The position numbers and the translations under genes were made by a program. From Annona cherimola (taxonomy: Eukaryota; Streptophyta; Magnoliopsida; Magnoliales; Annonaceae), in assembly GCA_030490835.1 (NCBI GenBank), contig CM059975.1:8809579-8873578 (forward strand): a DNA stretch of 64,000 nt, read 5' to 3'. Under the pieces are notes generated by a model. It was not told where the DNA came from. It searched no databases and worked only from the letters and a program-made list of their open reading frames with translations. Shown here piece by piece: positions 55,001 to 64,000 of this stretch (the stretch's first letter is position 1; each line of letters begins with the position of its first letter).

Positions 55001-58000
55001 AACTGTTGTATCTACGATCAGATCCGAGGTATACTGATTTCATTGGATGTAAAGTTGACACTGATTTCTCTCTGGATTGTCCATCATTTGAATTATAAGT
55101 GTCGACTAAAAGCAGCTCTTCTGAAGTGTGTGCTTGTTTCCTAGGATGGATATGCCCCACGCAACCCTGGAACGGCCTTCCCATTATATGATGGTTTAGA
55201 GATGATCTCTTTAGCTTCGCTCCTGATCCACGATGCCCAATATTTGATGTGACCTCTGAGATGGTGTGAACCGGATTCTACACAAATATTTGAAACAGCT
55301 TGGTTAATTGCTTTAAAGAATATTATAAACAAGAATTCTTTTTTTTTAAAAAAAGAAAAAAGATAAAAAGATGAAGATAAAAGTGTTCTTTTGCCATTCA
55401 GAAATCCTGAAAAAGTTGGAACCTTTTACATATGACCATCTAAAATAACAAAATTGCGTAAAGGATGTCAAGACAATTTGGTGATTTTATTAAGTGAACA
55501 GTGGCATGTATGTAATTCTCAACCACCCACATTACTGTCATGCTCTGTGATGGCTAAATTCTCACAAGATTAAAAGTTACAAGTACACAATAAATTCTCA
55601 GGTGCAAAACAAGAGAGGTACCAGGCAAAAATAGGAAGGACTGGGAACAAAACTTATTTACCTCCATTCTTATACTGTACCCAGCAGCAGCAAGATCAAC
55701 AACAGCCACAAGAGCATTCAGTTTCTCTTCAATGCTTAAATCTGAGTATTCACCTTCCATTAAGCCAAGCACCCATGCTTCTCCTGAATTGCTCTCATCA
55801 ATTTCAGTATAAACAGTTAACTTGTTATTTTTCTGTTTACGATGCCCCCTGTACCTCACAAGTCTCTGTTCAAATGGTGCTACCTCCAACCCAGAGGAAT
55901 TCTCAGAATCACTATCACTACCATCACTGCTTGAATCACTAGAGTCATCATCCACGCTTCCTGAATCTTCAGTGTCCGAGCTGGCATTCCTCTTCTCCCT
56001 CAAAATTTGAGGATTAACACGAAGACGGTACGTAGAAGGCGATATCTTCTCAAACAGAGTAATGTCACTAGCAAGAGTTGAGCAGATCATGTTTTCCAGT
56101 TCACACACTGTGTTGGGGAGATTCAACTCAACAATCTCCCAATTAAGAATACAGAAGATTGTGTTACTTGAAAGCCATTACTGCTATTTCACATAAAACA
56201 TTTCACTATTCTATAGTGGAGTTTACCTTAAAAGATTTTGCCAACTCAGAGACTTTCAAGCCATTACTTCCTTGTCCATACAAAATGCTGAACAATTCAC
56301 CTTTCAGAGTACCAGGACGTAAACCATATTTTGCCATGCGACTCCCTTCCTACACAATGACACAAAATATCAAACACATGCAAATAGCACAAAATCCACA
56401 AAGTCGGAGATATTCCACTGATGACTAAAATTAACAAGGTACAAATTTTAAGAAAATTGAACCCCGCAAATAATCATCCAAAAGGTGATTTTTCCAATGA
56501 TTTTAGCTATGATTTGCATCACTGCACATTTCAAACATATCAATGGTGAATGCAGTTGCAAATAAACACACACAGACGCATAAGCTCTGAATACTGAACT
56601 CCAAGAATTAGTCGCAGAATACTCTCAGCACTTTTAGCAGATGTTTGAAATCTCCCATCTGATGCCTTGGAGGTTCTGTTCATCACCTAACTAGCAAAGG
56701 TAAAGAAAACAAAACACGGTATATGCCTTGACTTTCCTGTTAGAAATATCAAGTGTTTTGTTGTAAAAGATTCAAATAAAAGAAATTGAAAATAGAAAAA
56801 GGAAAAGAAGAAAACCAATTTTAAACATGATTCAAGGTCTCAAACAGAATAGAACATGCAACACAATGCTGTTCTAAAGCACATGACAAATTGCAAAGCA
56901 GACGATTGTAAAATAGAACACATCAAAGCAGACGATGTTTGCAAACCTTGCCAAGAATCTCTCTTCGCATTGCATTCTGTTTTGAGCCAAAGCCTGCAGC
57001 AATCAATACTAGCCGCAATATCTCAGCCCATGTTAAAGGATTCAAAGCTCTACTCCAGAACTTCATATCAAATTCTTGCTGCCTTACCTGAAAAATGAAC
57101 GGAATTTCTTGATGTATCAAAATTGAGAGGAGAGAATGACAACAATGTCACAAGGACATAGCAAGTAAACAAAGATGTGCTAAGTTTCACCAACAATTTT
57201 CAGTCAACAAGCATGCTATGACAGATCAAATTTCTCTTTCCGACTCCTTCCTTGACCTTTAGAGAGAGAGAGAGAGAGAGTGGCTCCCTGGAGTGCCACC
57301 TCTATAGCTACTAATCATAATCAGTATGCATAGCAAACTTTGACATCAAATGGAAACATGCCTTTTGAAAGTAGAAACTAGTGACATCATGATTGGCATG
57401 CTACCACTAAGTAGACAAGCAAAGTTGCTAACTGTCCAATTTGAAAGCATAATCAAGGAACAGACCAGAATATACTAAATACATGGTAACATGAAGAACC
57501 GAATCATGATTGGAGAAGAGCAAAAAGGAATCAAACTTACAAAGTGAAGAAAGCCAAGAAATCTCCGATCTTTAGCAGGCCAAGAAAGAAAGTCACCATG
57601 AAGCTCCCGATCAACGTCTAACAAGATAAGTTTGAGAAGAGCCACATGAATTTTCCCAAGTAACAAGGAATCCTGAAACCATATTATAGGCAAGAAATAA
57701 GGCATTAGCAAGAATCATATTTGTTAAACAATAGGCTTTTCTGAAATCCTAGACAAACTAGTTAAAACCAATAATACAATTTTGATCAAACTCATCCTAA
57801 CCTTGTCATGAAATGCCTGAGCAAACTCGTCGAAGGTAAATGGGCACAAATTGATCACAGTGGAATGAGTATACAAGAAACGGAAGACCTGATAAATGTA
57901 GAGAAGTAAGAACTTCCTGAAAAGAACCTTCATAATATGTTAAAGAATGTTTACAAAACATATTGCCACGACAAAGGCTACCATTAGAGCAATACAATCA

Positions 58001-61000
58001 AAGAAAATTAGGAACGTGATATGAAGATGGCACTTCCTACAGTGAAGTAACCTTAAGCAGAAGATGTATTCATGCATAATTCACATGTACAAGTGGGAAT
58101 CTGATGGTAGTAACGAAGCAGCATAAAATTCCGTGTGGCATTTTGGTGTCCAAAAACAAAATTTGAAGGCAGAAATACCACAAGATATGCAGCCTTTTTT
58201 CTAGAACTGTTAGCTTTGCAAAGTTCCTAATGAACTAAGAGATAAAACGGACCTTAAACAATTTCTTGACAACTTCAGGTGAAGAATTCCAAGGCCTTGC
58301 TGATAGAGGCTGCTTCTTCTTTACAGATTGAGGGGGAAACCTAGCAAGCAAATCTACACAGAACAGCATTCATAATCAAAATATATAAACAAGAAACCAG
58401 ACCTTAATTCTTAAGTCTTAACACAATGTACACAGAAAGTGTTGTTGTACTTCCAAGAAAGAAAGGAATTGGCAAGACCTTTGCATAGTGAACAACCATG
58501 TTGTCCTTTTGTAGTTAAATGTGCTGAGCATGTAAGGGGATTCGGTCCAGCTTGTAGCTCTCTTAGTTCTAGTTCTTCATCATCTATTAATTCTGTTGAT
58601 ATATCTGATTGTGCTTCAGCTCCTAGTCCATCAAGTGCAAGTATGCACTCTGCTTTGTGCAGCACTTTCCGGTTTTCATTTTTCTTACATGTTGCCTGAT
58701 TATTTAGGTAAACTGTAAGTAGAAAATAAATGGTAGCTAGAATATAAAATATGCAAAAAAGTTGTCAAAGTTACCTTTGGTTTTTTCATTGAGGGTTTGT
58801 TCTTTTCAGTCAATTTCTTCCCTAGTGTTCTTTGCTTCTGCAATAAAATTGAATCACATAAGATAAGTCAGAATTTTTATTTTTTTAAAAAAAAAAAAGG
58901 TCATCAAACAGAACATCAAATCTAGTTGTAAACTTAAAATATCCAAACAAGCATTGCCCAGCACTTTGTTCTAGGCAACATAAGTTAGTAAATATACTAA
59001 GTGATTACCGCAGCAATCCTTCGATATTCAGAATTCTGTGTTTCTTTACGTAAAAGTTTCCGAGGGATAGAAAGAGTTGACTCCAGGCATGCATTAGCCA
59101 CTTCTCTGTTAAGAAAATTGACACTACAGAATCTTTCGCCATCAGGATTCGTTGCACGCCAAACAGTCATCAAACCTTTCCCGATACCATAATACTTCAC
59201 TGATGCAGTCTTTTGCTCTCGTCCAAGGGTCTCTAGAATGCCTGAATTTCTAGGCCGACATTCCAAGACCTGTGGGATTTTTAAGTGACAGTCCAGGGTG
59301 GGTGGATTCAAGACCTGTAGCAAATAGCAAAAAATGTATCACCATTGCCATGTGATATGTACAAAAAGTGAAAATATTCTAACATCAATCCAGGAGGTAA
59401 GAAATAGTCAAACAACAAGTGAAAATTTTCTAAAATTACTCCAGGAAGCAAGAAATAGTTAGCATCTCATGCAATATTTTAGACTTGTAACAAACTTCAT
59501 CTGAATTTTTTTAGAAAAAATTAAAAGTAAACCAAGAAATAGATTGAAGCAATGCTGGTGTAGGTCTCATTATACTAATCCGCAATGATTAGCAGGATAG
59601 ACGGCATTAATTACTTAATTGCCGCACAATAAATCAACTCCTTACCAAATAAAGACTTTTCAGCAGAACATCATCCCCAACAACTGAAGGGGAAAAAAAA
59701 ATGGGCATGAAAAATCTGCTGTTCAGGAGAGAAATGAAGAGAGGAAAAAAAAAATTCATAGCAAGCCAAAGATAGATGAAAATTCAGATGATAAGGAATT
59801 CATAAAGACTCCAATGTTCAGGCTACCTTTCTTCTTTTGAGCCCTTTTTGACAATCTAAGCGCAAAGGATTTGCACCTGACAAATATATCAGAACAACAA
59901 ATTCAACAATTAAGAGATCCATAGTGAAAAACAGCAGAAATAGGTTATATTATAAATTTTTAATGAAATATGTGACAGGGAAATGACGAAGCAGATAATA
60001 CCTGAATTATTTCCAAATGCTGCTGCAGGAAGGGAATCAAACTCCACCCCAAGAGGAGGGCCATCCTTGCGAAATATTTTTTCCAAAATATAATCAGAAC
60101 TTAGCAAGTCCTGAAGCAATAGTTGGCGCCTCTTCCTCTTAATATTCTTGATTCCTGCCATGGAAGAATTAATAGGCTGTCCGGAAACTCTTCGTTCATT
60201 CCTATGCCCAACAAGCTGAGCATTATGTTGTCCAGGCATCTTCCTTTCAGAAGTTCTAGAAGAGAGACATGCAGGTGGCAGACCCTCATAAATGCTTGAA
60301 GCGTTTCTTGTGCAAAGCACCTCTTTCTCCCTCTTCTCCTTTCTCCTCCTTTCACTAAACCATCGACGAACCTGCTTATATGTCAACTTCAGGGAAGAAG
60401 CATACTTCTCCATGGCTTTCTGGGAGGGGCACTTATCATCTGCGCTTGTGAGATAAACATGATTAATAACTGCAACAGTTTAATGGGAGTGGAAAATCTA
60501 TTGCTAGCAATAAGAATGACCAACAACTTCAAAAGTAACGGCTAACAGATGAGCACAGCTAAAATGAAGATGTTAGATGGATAGATAAGTGGTAAGACAA
60601 GAAACAACAGGATTAACAATTAATTCCTACAATGATGTGGTATAGCTAAGTAATAGAACAGAACTGCACGGCTGATTTGGTTGAAATGTTCTAGAAGAGC
60701 CAGAGATCAGAGATAGCAGGAAGTGGCAGTATGTGTTAAGAAAAGTGAGTCCTGATCATTTAGCCAACAATTTGTTAAGAAACTAATAGGCTGTATTATT
60801 TGAGTTAGGAAATTGAGTAGAATAGGGTTTTGTAGTCAATACAATGGAAGAACGTGAGAACAACTGTGACACAGGAGAAAAATATGTATCATGCATTAAA
60901 CAGCAAACTTAAAGACACACCCAGGTACCATATGAAGATAAGAAAATTTATTTGGTAGTCATGCATGTGAGTGCATCCATTATCCAAGACTCAGACGCTG

Positions 61001-61274
61001 GCTGAAAATGAAAAGTAAACAGTGAAAACTGAAAAATAGAAACCTATCCTTATGAAACTTGCCACAATAAGATGTCGGAGTTTCCAAGACACATAACCGC
61101 ATTAGTAAAGAAGGGAAATAAAATGAGCACAAAATAATACCAAATCCATTAATTTTTTGAATATGATGGGAAGATGAACGCACCCTTGTAGAAATTTTCA
61201 AGAGATTCAATTTGAATCTGAGTCTTTCGCTTTGATCCATTTGTTTGATCTACTGCAACAACCTCGCTGCCCAT
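52082..61274 (-). CDS. RLT3: RINGLET-type homeodomain-DDT chromatin protein
   Basis: Coding exons, high to low: 61274-61184, 60439-60002, 59876-59827, 59314-59009, 58837-58775, 58695-58479, 58353-58253, 57888-57802, 57672-57541, 57087-56947, 56349-56227, 56135-55662, 55277-54897, 54726-54106, 52700-52596 and 52471 onward. All have GT-AG borders and join in one frame for 1,183 residues to 52251. Domains: homeobox about 15-76 (QVRRWFSERRRKEK), GIGKGLMTVWRATNP near 230, DDT about 415-475, HARE-HTH about 546-620, acidic Ser/Asp tract 634-665, WHIM-type segments 700-868 (GSDRRYNSYWLF) and a C-x2-C-x10-C-x2-C zinc ribbon at 1007-1024. The family works with ISWI remodellers (CHR11/CHR17) in the nucleus. 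The size fits RLT3 rather than the ~1,700-aa RLT1/2. The C-terminus is uncertain: read-through ends at 52082 (1,239 aa), but a weak donor at 52250 is possible. Confidence 0.9.
59646..59683 (-). other. Candidate optional (poison) exon of RLT3
   Basis: 38 bp with a strong acceptor (T/C tract then CCCCTTCAG) and donor (TTTG|GTAAGG), lying between coding exons 59876-59827 and 59314-59009. Those two exons join in phase 0 without it. Including it would shift frame and meet TGA at once. One frame inside it is open throughout, so a mis-called neighbour border is the alternative. Confidence 0.35.
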
Positions 61275-62951
61275 AAGCCAAGATGCTTCTGTTGAACACA
61301 TTACATGATACAAGGGTAAGCAATGAGAACAAGAACAGTACAAAGAAGCTACGATCATCATCTATTTTGGTGATGTGTGTTCACTAAATGGCTATTTTCA
61401 TCTCGTATGCAAAGCTCTCAACAAAGATAACAACTATTTTGGACTCATTGATTTGCCCAAACAAGCTATGGTCATCACCATCATCATCAGTTTGTTTCCA
61501 ACTTAAGTAGGGTCACTACATGAATTATGTGCCGTTCCTCTCTATTTTTGAGTTATGTTCTAGTAGACCCATGCACTTTCATATATTTTTTCTAATGATA
61601 TCTAATCAAGTCCTTGTCATTTTTTTGGGTTTTCTCATGACTTTCTACTTGAATAATTAATTAGTTGTAAATGTTGCAGGTTCTAATCTTTGTGACCCAT
61701 AAGCAAATCTTCCTACTGATTTTAAATTATAAGTAAAATCTAAGCTTATACTTTCTCATTGGACAACATAACCACCTCCATATCTTCATTTCAGCCGCAT
61801 TTCTCTCATGCAGAGGTCGTTCTGTGTACAACATTCCAGTCCATCAACCATAGCAAGTCTTACAATTCCCATACTTTTTTTTTGTTGTTGGGTTGTGTGT
61901 GTGTGCCTGTATTTTGGGGTTGGGTATGTGTGTGTGTGGGGTGGCGGCGGTAGCTGTAAATTTAGCTGGCTCCAGGCAGTTGCATAAATTTGCCAAAACA
62001 AACCACCATCTCTCACCCAACTTGAATTCTATGCATGACAACCTTATCAAGTTCTCCAACAACCCCCAAACCACCAAGGTGAAATGTACAGTAACCGAAC
62101 AAAACCAAACCGCAGATTCAAGCCCTCTCAAACAGAGATTTACATACATTGGATATTTCGGGTAAAAGTTAGATGAACGTCTCAAGTCTCTTCTTACTGC
62201 CTCCCAGCTCTCCAAAACTAAGTGATACAATTTTGTATAAGGTCCATCCATGTAGTTGCTAAGCAGCTCAATTTAGCTGCAGAAATGCCATATGTATAAC
62301 AATGTTTCAGCAGCCACATCAAAGGTAGTTAATTATTAAAGAGAGAGAAAGAGAGAGCAAGTTCAAATGCAATCTCGTTTTCAGCCAGAAGTTAGATGGT
62401 GTTGCCGATCCCAACCTCTTACGGAAGTTCCAATAGCCAATCAACTAACTGAAGTAGAACTTACCCATCATATGAATTATAAAGATGCTGTCGAATTTCT
62501 ACATCCCATCAATGCTCCAACCTGTCCGACAAGACACAGCAGCGGTCAGCTGCTTCCTAAGGAGAGAAAAAGAACAATATCCCGAACAAAAAGGTCAAGA
62601 AATAAACTGCAACCAAGCCACTGGAGTGCCATTCCACCAAAACATCCAATCCGATATGATAAATAAAATCATCTCAAGTATTGCAGAAAACGTCACATTC
62701 CTATAAAGCACAAGCGCATAAACCCAAAGAAAAAATAAAACGAATCAACTGGAGGAAAAAGAAATTCAACTTCCGACTCCAGAACAAGCACCAGAATGCT
62801 GAAACCATAGCGAAGCAGCACGCAAGTGGAGCAGCTCCACTTCAAAACGAACACTCGATTGAATTCTCGGAAAAAAAGATAAGAAATTAAGCAAAATTGA
62901 CATAGAAGTGGCCGAGAGAAGGACAGTTGAATTTGCAGAGAAAGTCCGTAC

Positions 62952-63065
62952 CTGGAAATGCAACTGGACTGGAGGAGTTAGCAGCATCGAGAGCGATAGT
63001 TAGGGTTTTAGATTTTGTAGATTTTTAGAGATGGCAATGAAAGGATGAGGAGAGCCACATCCGCT
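62952..63065 (-). other. Probable 5'UTR exon of RLT3
   Basis: On the minus strand CATTTCCAG|GTACGG gives a good donor. The next exon opens at 61288 (acceptor TTCAACAG) with the ATG at 61274. The intron between (61289-62951) holds a GT microsatellite near 61893-61940 and no conserved frame. The start of the exon is estimated from the TATA box. Confidence 0.55.
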
Positions 63066-63097
63066 ATCAGAAGCCGAAGATGGTTTCTCCCGTGCGC

Positions 63098-63103
63098 TTT
63101 ATA
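63098..63103 (-). promoter_or_regulatory. TATA box candidate, RLT3
   Basis: TATAAA on the minus strand, about 35 bp upstream of the inferred transcription start, in a CT-rich promoter. Confidence 0.45.
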
Positions 63104-64000
63104 TCTTCTCCCTCCTCCCCTCCCCAAAACCCTACTCTCTTAAACCCCGTTAGAAATATCTGCTGACGCTGGCGCCAACATCAATATGCCCTCCTTTTCC
63201 ACAATATGACGAGAATGCCATTAGTGTACCCGCAGCGACCATAGTGCGCCGGCACCTCTTCCCAGCTTTTCTTATTGTTAATAATATTTTTTTAATTTCA
63301 TCAAAAAATACTTTTTTAAATTTTTCATAATTTTATATTTTTAACATATAAGAGATTTTTTTTATGGATATTTACACATCACGACAATGTCATTTATATT
63401 ACAATAAAGCATAATCATAATTCTCATATAATGAAAAAGGTTTCTTTATAACTCTCTTCACCAAAAAAAACTTACCAACATCTTTACATACATAAAGGAA
63501 GAAAATTAAGAACTTTCACTCTAAAGAAAACTTAAATTTATTTCACTCTATGTAAGTGAAGAAAACTTAAATTCATATTAGACAACGCTTTGTTGATATG
63601 AGTTACCACCGCAGTAAGTACTTTAGTAGCATGTATCGAAGGTACTTAGTAACATGTAAAATTCTTCAAATTAATTTTTTTTATATATTTATAACAATTA
63701 TATTTTTTAATTATTTATTCATTTTTTCTTATATAATTACCTTACTTTTCAATTATTTCTACACGACTACCCATTTATATAACTTATCTATTTTAACTTT
63801 ATTCTTTTTATTTCTCATTATTAACTCAATTATATCACATTATTTTCTTATATTTTAAAATTTTTTACTCTATAAACTTTGCATCAAAATTTTATCACTT
63901 TTCAAACATACCTATAATAATCTTATTTTTATTTTTAATATTACTTCTCTAATTTTGTGTACAATCTATTATTTTTCAGTGTATGTTCGGTGCTTTCGAG
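63104..64000. other. Upstream flank of RLT3 with MITE remnant
   Basis: Promoter-like to about 63260, then AT-rich. 63650-63920 matches the body of the Tourist-like MITE family (ACTTATCTATTTTAACTTTA, TTTTTACTCTATAAACTTT, TTTTCAAACATACC) without clear ends. No gene seen. Confidence 0.5.

Noticed and set aside
61893..61940. GT-rich run in the first RLT3 intron
   Set aside because: Simple microsatellite; the open frame across it is an artefact of the repeat.

Overview
This is nuclear DNA of a flowering plant. The genes carry GT-AG introns (one is GC-AG), the intergenic DNA is AT-rich and full of small non-autonomous transposons, and the proteins are plant-specific: tau-class glutathione S-transferases (GSTU), a five-KH-domain RNA-binding protein of the At4g18375 type, and a homeodomain-DDT chromatin protein of the RINGLET (RLT3) type. 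I cannot name the species.

Layout. (1) 1-32.8 kb is a GSTU cluster, all on the + strand. It has six intact two-exon genes, starting at 3395, 13376, 16559, 20721, 27612 and 31980, each encoding 217-224 aa. It also has one frameshifted pseudogene (29294-30010), one truncated relic (24700-25065) and three exon-1 relics (2040, 11020 and 15190). The first three genes sit in a repeated block (A 1.3-4.6 kb, B 10.3-15.15 kb, C 15.16-17.9 kb), and each copy carries an old exon-1 relic upstream of its live gene. The B and C proteins differ at one residue. Several promoters carry as-1-type TGACG pairs with 7-bp spacing, a known xenobiotic/salicylate response element of GST genes.

(2) 34.4-40.6 kb is the KH gene on the + strand, with one 5'UTR exon and seven coding exons for 620 aa. 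(3) 40.6-50.7 kb has no convincing gene. It holds a 3.6-kb structure with ~0.7-kb inverted arms, several MITEs, a tRNA-derived SINE with a perfect 15-bp target duplication and a GC-rich island. (4) 52.1-63.1 kb is the RLT3-like gene on the - strand, with a 5'UTR exon and at least 16 coding exons for about 1,180-1,240 aa. The KH and RLT3 genes are convergent.

Transposons. Because parts of the window are duplicated, empty sites of several insertions can be read next to the filled ones. The clearest are a Tourist/Harbinger-like MITE of 281 bp with TSD TAA (45465-45745) and a foldback element with a 9-bp TSD (14674-15074). The least expected pattern is a family of 150-400-bp foldback elements. 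They share a body, their TSDs are 9 bp where readable, and each has a subterminal hairpin whose sequence changes between copies while its pairing is kept.

Limits. Exon borders come from reading frame and splice consensus only. UTR ends, the RLT3 C-terminus and transposon classes are inferences.
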